Shown here in pieces: positions 38,462 to 47,082 of a DNA stretch of 64,000 bases; positions within the stretch are counted from its first letter, which is position 1; the number at the start of each line of letters is the position of its first letter. The notes under the pieces are model-generated. The model was given only the letters and a program-made list of their open reading frames with translations, did not search any database and was not told where the DNA came from. The DNA is taken from the NCBI RefSeq assembly GCF_022427145.1, contig NZ_JAKSXN010000019.1, forward strand, positions 1 through 64,000. The letters are read 5' to 3'. This DNA is from Paenibacillus timonensis (GTDB lineage: Bacteria; Bacillota; Bacilli; Paenibacillales; Paenibacillaceae). Both the position numbers and the translations under genes were made by a program.

Positions 38462-41400
38462 TTAAGCGTCAATCGAAATGGCAATCGTCTTACTGCCAAG
38501 GTCCACGGACTCTGCAGGACCTTGCGCTTTCCCGAAAGCGACGTCGGTAATCAATACGTTCTCGCGCAGCACGTGTTCAAACGCAGTGATGGCCGCTTTC
38601 AGTTCGTCGTCGACGTCCAAAGTGAGGTGCACCCGTTTCTCGATCGGCAGATCCATCTTCTTGCGGGTATCCTGCACGGCGCGTACGACTTCGCGTACCC
38701 AACCTTCTTGCTCGAGCTCCGGCGTGATATCCGTATTGAGCGCTACGGTCAATCCATAACCGGAAGCGGAAGCGTAACCCGGTTTCGCCTGCTTTTCGAC
38801 GAGCAGTTCGTCCGCCGTTACCGCCAACTCTTCGCCTTCCGGAGAAAGAATGGTAAATTGGCCTTGCTCCACGATCGCACGGGTTTGCTCCGGCGCAAGA
38901 TTCTTCAGGTATCCTTGCAGGAACCCGACGTTTTTGCCGTATTTCTTGCCGGCCACCTTCAGGTTCATCTTCAGCGTGAAATCGACGAAGCCGCTGTCAC
39001 TCGTTTCGATGTCGATTGCCTTGACGTTGATTTCTTCCTTGATGATGTCTTCATATTCGCTCACCGCGAACTCCCGGTCCATGGAGACGATCAGGCTGGA
39101 CAACGGCTGGCGCGTCTTGATGCCGCTCTCGTTGCGGACGTTGCGGGCAAGCTCGACGATCTGCCGCGCGCTCTCCATATCCTGTTCCAACGCCGGATCG
39201 ATCAGCGATTCGTCCGCCTGCGGATAATCAGCCAAGTGTACGCTCTCCCCGCCGCCCAGGTTGGTGTAAATATCCTCGGCGATCATTGGCGCGAACGGCG
39301 CGATTAGCTTGGATACCGTCAGCAGCACGTGAGTCAACGTCTGATAGGCAAACAATTTATCCTCGTTCAAGCCGCTCCCCCAGAACCGGTCTCGGGAACG
39401 ACGGATATACCAGTTGCTCAGCTCGTCGATGAACCCTTCGATCGCTTGCGAGGAGTTCACGAAGTCATTCACCGCCAGGCCTTTATCTACGACCGGAATC
39501 AAGCTGTTCAGGCGGGACAGGATCCAGCGGTCCAGCTTATTCTCCGAAGGACGGTAAGCGTGCTCTTCAGGTTTATAGCCGTCGATGCCGGCGTACAGTG
39601 TCAGGAACGCATGCGTGTTGACTAACGTATCCACCACTTTGGACTTGGCTTCGGCCACGATCCCTTTAGAGAACCGTTTGCTGTTCCAAGGCGCGCTGTC
39701 GGACAAGAGCGCCCAACGGAACGCGTCCGTGCCGAACTCGTTGATGATTTCCCAAGGATCGATGACGTTGCCTTTGGATTTGGACATCTTTTGCCCGTTT
39801 TCGTCCAGCACGTGGCCGGTGGCGATGACGGCTTTGTACGGCGCTTTGCCGGTAAACAGCGTGGACACGGCCAGCAGGCTGTAGAACCAGCCGCGCGTTT
39901 GGTCGATCCCTTCGCAGATCATGTCCGCCGGGAATTGCTCCGCGAACGTCTCCTGGTTCTCGAACGGATAATGATGCTGCGCAAACGGCATCGAACCGCT
40001 GTCGAACCATACGTCGATGACTTCGCTCGTCCGTTCCATCACCCCGCCATCGCAGTGCGGGCAACGAACCTTCACTTCGTCCACGTACGGCTTATGCAGC
40101 TCCAGATCTTCGCTGACATGGCCGACCGCATGCTCGCGCAGCTCAGCGATGCTGTGAGGCGCGAACTGCCCGCCGCAATCCGGGCAAACCCACACGTTCA
40201 GCGGCGTGCCCCAATAGCGGTTCCGGCTGATGTTCCAGTCGACCAGCTCTTCCAGGAACTTGCCGAACCGGCCCTCGCGGACATGCCCCGGATACCAGTC
40301 GACCGAATTGTTGTTGGCGATCAGCTGATCCTTAACTGCGGTCGTTTCGATAAACCAGCTCTCCATCGCATAGTACAGCAGCGGCGATTTACAACGCCAG
40401 CAAAACGGATAGCTGTGCTCGTATTTCTCTTTGCTGTACAACGTTCCTTGCTCGGACAACATCTTGACGATGTCGAGGTCGCAGTCCTTCACGAACCGGC
40501 CGGCGAAATCGGTAACCACATCGGTATAACGCCCTTGGCCGTTCACAACGCTGACGAAGCTGATGCCGTTTTCCCGGCAGACGCGGTAGTCGTCTTCGCC
40601 ATGCGCCGGAGCCATGTGGACGATCCCCGTACCGCTGGCGTCGGTGACGAACGATGCGCCAACGATTACGTTGATGTTATCGGCTTGAATGTAGGTGAAC
40701 GGCGGCGTATAGGTTTTGCCTACGAATTCCGAACCTTTATGCGTCGACAATACCGTATAATCGCCTTTCATCACTTTCTCGACCAGGTTCTTGGCGACGA
40801 TGTATACGCCGTCTTCCTGCTGCACTCGGGCGTATTCCATGTCCGGATTTACGGCCAAAGCCACGTGGGACGGCAGCGTCCAAGGCGTGGTCGTCCAGGC
40901 CAGCACATATTCGCCGGAGTCGTTCAGCTTGAACTTGGCCGTGGCGCTGAGATCCTTAACGTCCTCATAACCTTGCGCCACTTCGTGGGAGCTTAGCGAC
41001 GTTTGGCAGCAAGGGCAATACGGGCTGACGCGATGGCCGCGGTACAGCAAGCCCTTATCGTGGATCGTCGCCAGGATGTTCCACACGCTTTCGATATAGC
41101 TGTTGTTCAGGGTGATGTACGGATCGTCGAGATCTACCCAGTACGCAATCGCTTCGGTAAATTCGCGCCATTGCTTCTCATAACCGAAGACGCTGTCTTT
41201 ACATTTTTTCACGAATTCCTCGATGCCGTATTTCTCGATCTCTTGCTTGCCGGAGATGCCGAGTTCCTTCTCCACGCCCAGCTCGACCGGCAACCCGTGC
41301 GTATCCCAGCCCGCTTTGCGGACGACGCGGTAGCCTTTCATCGTTTGGTAGCGGCCGACGAAGTCCTTGATGACGCGTCCCAGCACGTGCCCGATATGCG

Positions 41401-41557
41401 GCAAGCCGTTGGCGGTTGGCGGTCCTTCAAAAAAGACGTAGTTCGGCCGGCCCGCCCGGTTTTCGATACTCCGTTTAAACGTATTTTCGCGGCTCCATTT
41501 GTCCAGAATCCGCAAGTCGCGCGTACGCGCATTTTCTTTCACGTCGACTTTCTTCAT
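38462..41557 (-). CDS. ileS: Isoleucyl-tRNA synthetase, eukaryote-like (IleS2) type
   Basis: 1031 aa class Ia synthetase. HIGH motif at 54-57 (GLPHIGHV) and KMSKS near residue 590 (GQKMSKSKGNVIDP). The segment GWDTHGLPVELGVEKELG, the longer length and the lack of the C-terminal zinc finger of the common bacterial form point to the eukaryote-like IleS2 class, which is associated with mupirocin insensitivity. It is the only ileS in the window and is preceded by a T-box leader, so it is probably the working housekeeping enzyme. Confidence 0.93.
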   Translation of the reverse strand: MKKVDVKENARTRDLRILDKWSRENTFKRSIENRAGRPNYVFFEGPPTANGLPHIGHVLGRVIKDFVGRYQTMKGYRVVRKAGWDTHGLPVELGVEKELGISGKQEIEKYGIEEFVKKCKDSVFGYEKQWREFTEAIAYWVDLDDPYITLNNSYIESVWNILATIHDKGLLYRGHRVSPYCPCCQTSLSSHEVAQGYEDVKDLSATAKFKLNDSGEYVLAWTTTPWTLPSHVALAVNPDMEYARVQQEDGVYIVAKNLVEKVMKGDYTVLSTHKGSEFVGKTYTPPFTYIQADNINVIVGASFVTDASGTGIVHMAPAHGEDDYRVCRENGISFVSVVNGQGRYTDVVTDFAGRFVKDCDLDIVKMLSEQGTLYSKEKYEHSYPFCWRCKSPLLYYAMESWFIETTAVKDQLIANNNSVDWYPGHVREGRFGKFLEELVDWNISRNRYWGTPLNVWVCPDCGGQFAPHSIAELREHAVGHVSEDLELHKPYVDEVKVRCPHCDGGVMERTSEVIDVWFDSGSMPFAQHHYPFENQETFAEQFPADMICEGIDQTRGWFYSLLAVSTLFTGKAPYKAVIATGHVLDENGQKMSKSKGNVIDPWEIINEFGTDAFRWALLSDSAPWNSKRFSKGIVAEAKSKVVDTLVNTHAFLTLYAGIDGYKPEEHAYRPSENKLDRWILSRLNSLIPVVDKGLAVNDFVNSSQAIEGFIDELSNWYIRRSRDRFWGSGLNEDKLFAYQTLTHVLLTVSKLIAPFAPMIAEDIYTNLGGGESVHLADYPQADESLIDPALEQDMESARQIVELARNVRNESGIKTRQPLSSLIVSMDREFAVSEYEDIIKEEINVKAIDIETSDSGFVDFTLKMNLKVAGKKYGKNVGFLQGYLKNLAPEQTRAIVEQGQFTILSPEGEELAVTADELLVEKQAKPGYASASGYGLTVALNTDITPELEQEGWVREVVRAVQDTRKKMDLPIEKRVHLTLDVDDELKAAITAFEHVLRENVLITDVAFGKAQGPAESVDLGSKTIAISIDA

Positions 41558-41582
41558 GCTTCTCTTCCTTTCTTTATTAAGC

Positions 41583-42065
41583 CTGGAAAATAAGAAAAAG
41601 CCCCGCCCCTAAAAGGGACGAGACTTATGCTCGCGTTACCACCCTTGTTTCATGCGCTTCAAACGCAGCCGCCGTCTGGACGAGGCCGCAAATAGGCATG
41701 ACACCTTGATCCCATACGCTTCATATGGGGTCGGTATAACGGCCAACAACCGGCAAAGCTTACTAAAATCGGATTTTGATCACGAAGCAGATCAAGTAGA
41801 TAATTCGACGTCGAATCTTGAATTCAACCGGGCCTTCCGTTGCTCACGTAGCTTCCAGCTACGCTCCACTACTCAGTCCCAGTTTCATCCAACCTTCTCG
41901 GTGCTGAAAATCCGACTAAAAAGAGTTCAGCTTTGCTTCTCCGGGAGGATCTTCCGTCCGCGCTTTGAACGTTGGCTTTCAGCAGGGTGCCAACTCTCTG
42001 GGGAACAAAAATCGCGGCGTACTGGTTCCCATCATCGAATAATTCCATTATGCAAGTACAATATG
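41583..42065 (-). promoter_or_regulatory. T-box riboswitch leader of ileS
   Basis: The minus strand reads AAGGGTGGTAACGCG (41646-41632), the T-box antiterminator core, followed by a 12-bp terminator (41626-41598) and a T run. Upstream are Stem I features: AGTA and AGAGA purine motifs and a candidate specifier ATC at 41950-41948 (isoleucine). The leader is about 500 nt, longer than usual, because it contains repeat sequences (41768-41817 and about 41897-41930). Confidence 0.9.
41768..41817 (-). repeat. MITE-like family copy inside the ileS leader
   Basis: This 50-bp segment matches 42105-42154 at 41 positions and shares GATTCGAYGTCGA and TCGTGATCAAAA with 46894-46977. The left arm of the same family (TTTTCAGCACCGA) occurs at about 41897-41910, so the whole element spans roughly 41762-41925 with inserted material. 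Confidence 0.65.
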
Positions 42066-42071
42066 TAAATA

Positions 42072-42100
42072 GTTATATCGTATTGCCTCCCCCATGTCAA
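42072..42100 (-). promoter_or_regulatory. ileS T-box leader promoter
   Basis: Perfect -35 TTGACA (minus strand 42100-42095), 17-bp spacer, -10 TATAAC (42077-42072). A repeat copy (42105-42154) abuts it upstream. Confidence 0.8.
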
Positions 42101-42104
42101 CATC

Positions 42105-42154
42105 ATCGGGCTTAGATCACGAAGCAGACCTAGTAGATGATTCGGCAGCGAATC
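42105..42154 (-). repeat. MITE-like family half-copy upstream of ileS promoter
   Basis: 41 of 50 bases match 41768-41817 in the same orientation (CTGCTTCGTGATC core intact). No second arm is evident. Confidence 0.65.
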
Positions 42155-42277
42155 TAGGGTTTCCCTTGAAATGTCCGTTCTCCCCCTCGTTAGTACGTTT
42201 TCCCCTCCTTTGTTCCTTCGCCTCCTCTTTTATAATGAAAGGGATATCACTCGACGTGTAAAGGAGCGAGCATACCG

Positions 42278-45200
42278 ATGGAGACTCTCTGGCAGGGAAA
42301 ATGGATTTGGCATTCCGGCGAGGCCAGCCCGCGCAACGATTGGACTTGTTTCCGCAAAACGTTTGCGTGGCCGGGAGCCGATAGCGGCAGAGCAAGTGTT
42401 AAGCTAACGGCGGATTCGAGATACGTGTTATACGTCAACGGACAGCGGGTTGGGCAAGGCCCTCCGCGATCCTGGCCGTTTCGGCTAGCCTATGACGAGT
42501 ACGACATCGGCCATCTGCTGAGACCGGGACAGACCAATGCTATTGCCGTCATGGTTATGCATTTTGGCATCAGTAACTTTTATTATTTGCGGGGGCGCGG
42601 AGGGCTGCTGGCCCAATTGGAGCTTGAAAGCGGCTCTTCCGCCCAAGGACAAGGCCAGCGCGTCACCGGCCCCGACACGGCCCGGCAGGTGATGGCAGCG
42701 ACCGACGACACATGGCTGACCGTTCCGCATCCAGGTCACGACCGGCGTTCCCCGAGAATGTCCTGTCAACATGCTTTTGCCGAAAAAATCGATGCCCGGC
42801 TTTGGGACGACGCCTGGATCGAAGCGGATTTCAAGCCGGGGCCGGAGTGGCAACCGGCCACCGTCATCGGCCCGGCGGGATGCGAACCTTGGGGAATGCC
42901 GGTGACGAGGGACATTCCTTATTTGACGGAAGAGCCCGTTTATCCGCGGCGCGTCGAACAGCTCAGCAAGGTCACGCCCGTGCAATTTACCGCGGCGATC
43001 GACCTGCGCAATCATTTTTATGAAGAGAGTACCGATACGGCAAACCCGGTGGAATTCCTAGGGTTGCTGACTACCGTCCTACGTTGTAAACGGCGCTGTA
43101 CGGCCACGCTGGCGTTGATCGATGTCGGAGGGACTTTTCGGGGTTGCAGCCTGAACGGAGTTTGGTACGATGAGAACTCGCTGACGGGAGAAGCCCCCGA
43201 ACGCTTCCTCCGCCTTGACCTCGAGCCGGGCGACCATTTTTTGCTGATCGACGTGAGCGGAGGCACGCACGGAGGCGGGTATCATTTTGCCGTGGATGCG
43301 GAGGAGCCGTTGGAGTTCTTATCGCCCCTTTCGTTCCTTCAGGCGAATCCCTCCGCCGAAATAGACGATCCCTCCGTCTTTGCCACCCTTGGTCCTTTCG
43401 ACGGCGGCATCCGTTACGATCATCTCCCGAACCTGCCGATGGATGAAGGTCATCCGGATTATGTGCGGGCCAAAGGGATCTCGGATACGGCAGGTCTGCT
43501 GGGATTTACGACTTGGATGCGTCCCGTTCCCGAAGGGCTGGTTAGCCGGGAAGACGTCTTTATCCTCTCCGTGTGGAAAAGGCATGAAGTCCCCCTATCC
43601 ATTCCTAGCTCGCTGCATCACGCGGTGATTCCCGGGCCCGATGTTGCGGAAGTCCCCTGCTATCCCGACGCGGATACCGAATTTGTGATCGACTTCGGCA
43701 AGGAACTGTCGGGGTATTTCGAGTTCGAAGTAGAAGCGCCGGAAGGGGCGATTCTCGATTTGTACGGATTCGAATTTATGCATCACGGCCGGCGCCAGGA
43801 TACCTACGGACTGGACCATACGCTTCGTTATATCTGTGCCGGTGGACTTCGCAAGTATACTTCTCCGGTGCGGAGGGGTCTGCGTTACTGCCAGGTTACC
43901 GTACGAAACGCGGCTTCCCCCGTTCGCATCCGTTATCTACGGATGCTGCAAAGCAATTATCCCATCGCCGAGATCGGGCAATTCCAGTCTTCGGATCCGC
44001 GCTTGAATGACATCTGGCAAATCAGTCAACATACGACCCGGCTTTGCATGGAGGATACCTTCGTTGACTGTCCGATGTACGAGCAAACCTTTTGGGTCGG
44101 CGATGCCCGAAATGAAGCGCTGGTTAACTATTATTTATTTGGGGCCGACCGGATCGTGGAACGCTGCCTTCGATTGGTTCCCGGTTCAAAGTTCCAAACC
44201 CCGTTTTACGCTAACCAGGTGCCCAGCGGATGGAACAGCGTTATCCCGAACTGGACGTTTTTCTGGATTACCGCTTGCTTGGAGCTGTATCGACATAATG
44301 GGGACAAAACCTTTGCAACGGATATCTTCCCCCACATCGAATACACGCTTAAGCATTATTTAGGGCGGCTCGATGCCCGGGGATTACTGCAGATTCGCAG
44401 TTGGAACCTGTTGGATTGGGCTCCGCTGGACCAGCCGAACGACGGCATCGTTTCGCACCAGAACATGTTCCTGGTCAAAGCGCTGTCGTCCGCCGCCGCA
44501 TTAGCGTCAGTTCTCGGCAATGACGAAGCCAAAGCGTTCTACGCCGATCAGGCGAACCGCTTGGCTGCCGCCATCAATACGCATTTATGGTCAGAGGAAA
44601 AAAAAGCCTATCTCGACTGCATCCATGCGGACGGTCGGCTCTCAGACATATTCAGCATTCAAACGCAAGTGGTGGCGCTGTTATGCGGAATTCCTGAACA
44701 AGCCGGGGACGAGACCGGTAGGCTCGCTTTCGTCGAAAGCCATATTCTGCGGCCGCCCAGCGCCTTCGTGCAAATCGGCAGCCCGTTTATGTCCTTCTTT
44801 TATTACGAGGCGCTCGCCAAGCTGCGCGAATGGGACGTCATGCTCGAGGACATTCGCCGCCAATACGGGCAAATGATCGATTGGGGGGCTACGACCTGCT
44901 GGGAAATGTATCCGAACTTCTCGGAAAATCGAGCAAATCCCGACCTGCTGACCCGGAGTCATTGCCATGCCTGGTCCGCAGGGCCGGCCTACTTCCTGGG
45001 CGCTTACGTCCTCGGTGTGCGTTGCCTTGAGCCCGGTTGGAGCCGCGTCCTCGTTGAACCGCAGCCTTGCGGCGGATTGTCCTGGGCTCGCGGGTCAGTT
45101 CCCGTTCCGGGAGGCGGCAAAATCGACATCTCCTGGCGCTTGGAGACACCGAGTCCCGGGAGCGTAACCGCGGGAGACGGACAAATGCCGCCTCCCCCCG

Positions 45201-45316
45201 CCCGGATGCATCTGCGCATCGTTTCCCCGGACGTCGTCGATATCGTGGTTCAGCCCCCGGGAGGCGTTGATGCCGTGATCGAACATATTCGTTTGGCATC
45301 CGGTTCTGGAAATTGA
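42278..45316 (+). CDS. GH78-type alpha-L-rhamnosidase
   Basis: 1012 aa, intracellular (no signal peptide). N-terminal and middle beta-sandwich domains precede an (alpha/alpha)6 barrel; the catalytic region carries MEDTFVDCPMYEQTFWVGDA and later WGATTCWEMYPNF, matching the GH78 DCP.(x)E..(x)W.GD and GATT.WE signatures. It would release rhamnose from plant glycosides or oligosaccharides. GAAAGGAGC-type ribosome binding site (AAAGGAG) lies upstream of the ATG. It forms a cassette with the following AraC regulator and breaks the divIVA-ileS neighbourhood. Confidence 0.88.
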   Translation: METLWQGKWIWHSGEASPRNDWTCFRKTFAWPGADSGRASVKLTADSRYVLYVNGQRVGQGPPRSWPFRLAYDEYDIGHLLRPGQTNAIAVMVMHFGISNFYYLRGRGGLLAQLELESGSSAQGQGQRVTGPDTARQVMAATDDTWLTVPHPGHDRRSPRMSCQHAFAEKIDARLWDDAWIEADFKPGPEWQPATVIGPAGCEPWGMPVTRDIPYLTEEPVYPRRVEQLSKVTPVQFTAAIDLRNHFYEESTDTANPVEFLGLLTTVLRCKRRCTATLALIDVGGTFRGCSLNGVWYDENSLTGEAPERFLRLDLEPGDHFLLIDVSGGTHGGGYHFAVDAEEPLEFLSPLSFLQANPSAEIDDPSVFATLGPFDGGIRYDHLPNLPMDEGHPDYVRAKGISDTAGLLGFTTWMRPVPEGLVSREDVFILSVWKRHEVPLSIPSSLHHAVIPGPDVAEVPCYPDADTEFVIDFGKELSGYFEFEVEAPEGAILDLYGFEFMHHGRRQDTYGLDHTLRYICAGGLRKYTSPVRRGLRYCQVTVRNAASPVRIRYLRMLQSNYPIAEIGQFQSSDPRLNDIWQISQHTTRLCMEDTFVDCPMYEQTFWVGDARNEALVNYYLFGADRIVERCLRLVPGSKFQTPFYANQVPSGWNSVIPNWTFFWITACLELYRHNGDKTFATDIFPHIEYTLKHYLGRLDARGLLQIRSWNLLDWAPLDQPNDGIVSHQNMFLVKALSSAAALASVLGNDEAKAFYADQANRLAAAINTHLWSEEKKAYLDCIHADGRLSDIFSIQTQVVALLCGIPEQAGDETGRLAFVESHILRPPSAFVQIGSPFMSFFYYEALAKLREWDVMLEDIRRQYGQMIDWGATTCWEMYPNFSENRANPDLLTRSHCHAWSAGPAYFLGAYVLGVRCLEPGWSRVLVEPQPCGGLSWARGSVPVPGGGKIDISWRLETPSPGSVTAGDGQMPPPPARMHLRIVSPDVVDIVVQPPGGVDAVIEHIRLASGSGN

Positions 45317-45341
45317 CCCAGCCGGGGCCGGGGCCTATAAT
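45313..45341 (+). promoter_or_regulatory. Promoter of the AraC regulator, overlapping the rhamnosidase stop
   Basis: TTGACC (45313-45318), 17-bp GC-rich spacer, perfect TATAAT (45336-45341). The -35 box includes the TGA stop of the rhamnosidase gene. Confidence 0.75.
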
Positions 45342-45372
45342 AGGGGCAACTGCAGTGGAGGAGGGGTTACGG

Positions 45373-46290
45373 TTGTCATTGTACCGAGGGGAGAAGGTCT
45401 TGGACGGAACCGCCTTTTTTACGGACTCCTTGCCCTTTTTCTTTAACCGGGCCGAGGAGTCGTTTGATCTGCAGATGCACAGCCATCGATTCGTGGAGAT
45501 CGTGCTTGTGGCCGAAGGAGAGGGGTTTCATTTTATTGACGATCAGGTCGTTCGCGTCGCCAGAAACGATATGTTTCTGCTCCCCGCCGGAACGAAGCAT
45601 GTCTTCCGCCCCTGCCATGCAGGCCCGCGTCGGCCACTAATCGTATACAATTGCCTGTATGAACCAAATAAGCTTCGGTCCCGTTTGGAGTGCCTGCCGG
45701 GCTTTGAGGAGCTGCGCCGTTCCAGGCTCTGCTTATTCGGAGAAGATGCCGCAGAACCTCCGCGGCCGTACCACTTGAAGGATGGCAGCGGACAATGGAG
45801 CACCTGGTTTCGGACGGCTTACCGTGAATATACCGAAAGAAATTCCGGTTATCTCCTTCGATTGTACAGTCTGTTCGTCGAGCTGGCGGTCATGCTGGAA
45901 CGCCATTTGGAGCGCAGGGAGACCCGCCTTGCCGACGGACCGGAAAACCGGGCCATGGAGGAAGTCGTTCACCAGATCGACGCCTCCTTTCATACCCCTT
46001 TAACCGCCCGCAGCTTAGCAACCGCCAGCCATTTAAGCGAACGCCATTTTCATCGTTTATTCCGGCAATACGCGGGCTGCACGTTTAACGATTACGTCCG
46101 AAAGAAAAGAATCGAGACGAGCCGCGAGCTGCTCGCCTCCACCCGACTCTCCGTTAAGGAGATCATGCGGACCGTCGGTTATACGGACAAAAAGCACTTC
46201 TTGTCCCTATTCAAGCAAATGACCGGTGTTTCTCCTTCGGAATATCGCAGGCAAGCCGGCCCAATCGCTTGGACCAATGAGATCCAATAA
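45373..46290 (+). CDS. AraC-family transcriptional regulator
   Basis: 305 aa. An N-terminal cupin sensor (HSHRFVEIVLVAEGEGFHFID, DMFLLPAGTKHVF) is followed by two HTH motifs at the C-terminus (LTARSLATASHLSERHFHRL; VKEIMRTVGYTDKKHFLSLF). Probably senses rhamnose or a related sugar and regulates the adjacent rhamnosidase. The start TTG 45373 follows GGAGGAGGGG by six bases; the longer frame from 45313 begins upstream of its own promoter's start site. Confidence 0.85.
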   Translation: MSLYRGEKVLDGTAFFTDSLPFFFNRAEESFDLQMHSHRFVEIVLVAEGEGFHFIDDQVVRVARNDMFLLPAGTKHVFRPCHAGPRRPLIVYNCLYEPNKLRSRLECLPGFEELRRSRLCLFGEDAAEPPRPYHLKDGSGQWSTWFRTAYREYTERNSGYLLRLYSLFVELAVMLERHLERRETRLADGPENRAMEEVVHQIDASFHTPLTARSLATASHLSERHFHRLFRQYAGCTFNDYVRKKRIETSRELLASTRLSVKEIMRTVGYTDKKHFLSLFKQMTGVSPSEYRRQAGPIAWTNEIQ

Positions 46291-46339
46291 CAACAACGCC
46301 ATTTGGCGCTCCTTCACGGAAGCCAAATGGCGTTGTTTG
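46291..46339. terminator. Bidirectional hairpin between araC-type gene and divIVA
   Basis: ACAACGCCATTTGGC pairs perfectly with GCCAAATGGCGTTGT over a 14-base loop. T runs on both sides are short. Confidence 0.65.
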
Positions 46340-46342
46340 CGA

Positions 46343-46849
46343 TTAATACAACTCTTGCACCTCTTGCCCTTTATCGGCGACGCGTTCGCGATTCTCCAAC
46401 GTATCCCAGCTATCGCTGCTAAGCAAATCCAGCTGCGCTTCCACCAGCGTACGGAACCGAGCGCGGTAGATGGAAGCCTGCTTCTTGAGTTCTTCCACTT
46501 CCATCGCGATTTTGCGAGATTTGGCCAGCGATTCGTTGACGATCCGGTCGGCGTTCTTCTCCGCTTCCTTCACGATCAACTGGGCTTCCTTCTTCGCGTT
46601 GTTCTTCACTTCATCGGCCGCTTCCTGCGCAACGATAATCGTTTTGCTCAGCGTTTCCTCAATATTGGCGAAATGATCCAGTTTCTCTTGCAAAGTCATT
46701 AGCTGGTTGTGAAGCTCCTTGTTCTCCCGGATCACGATCTCATAGTCTTTGATCACTTGGTCGAGAAACTCGTTGACTTCATCTTCGTCGTAACCGCGAA
46801 TACGTCTGGAAAACTCTTTGTTATGTATATCCAGCGGCGTTAATGGCAT
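46343..46849 (-). CDS. divIVA: Cell-division/polarity protein DivIVA
   Basis: 168 aa. The N-terminal membrane-binding domain (PLTPLDIHNKEFSRRIRGYDEDEVNEFLDQ, cut by rough family boundaries at 2-31) is followed by long coiled coils. It marks negatively curved membrane at poles and septa. ATG 46849 lies 8 bases after AGGAGG; the ORF's upstream GTG overlaps that site. In the usual order it should be followed by ileS; here a rhamnosidase cassette intervenes. Confidence 0.94.
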   Translation of the reverse strand: MPLTPLDIHNKEFSRRIRGYDEDEVNEFLDQVIKDYEIVIRENKELHNQLMTLQEKLDHFANIEETLSKTIIVAQEAADEVKNNAKKEAQLIVKEAEKNADRIVNESLAKSRKIAMEVEELKKQASIYRARFRTLVEAQLDLLSSDSWDTLENRERVADKGQEVQELY

Positions 46850-46893
46850 GATCCCCACCTCCTAGAAATTTCGAAACTTCCCTTAAAAAAGTT

Positions 46894-46977
46894 GTTCAAA
46901 AGTCAACTTTTGATCACGAGGTAACTCGAGAAGCGAACTCGACATCGAATCGGTGCTGAAAACCTGACTTTTTGAAC
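46894..46977. repeat. Complete MITE-like element upstream of divIVA
   Basis: Terminal inverted repeats GTTCAAAAGTCAACTTTT (46894-46911) and, from the other end, GTTCAAAAAGTCAGGTTTT (46977-46959) flank an 84-bp element with inner GATCACGAGG and TCGACATCGAATCGG. It occupies the otherwise gene-free 46850-47082 gap. Related to 41768-41817, 42105-42154 and 25731-25760. Confidence 0.7.
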
Positions 46978-47082
46978 TCGCACTTCAGAGGGAAGACGTG
47001 GTCATTTCAATCACGAGATACATTCAGGAAACAGTTCGAACTATCTTATTCGACAAGAATCCGCCATCTCCTGCAAAACGCC

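Noticed and set aside
45313..45372. N-terminal extension of the AraC regulator
   Set aside because: A promoter with a start site near 45348 and a strong ribosome binding site before TTG 45373 make the longer form unlikely.
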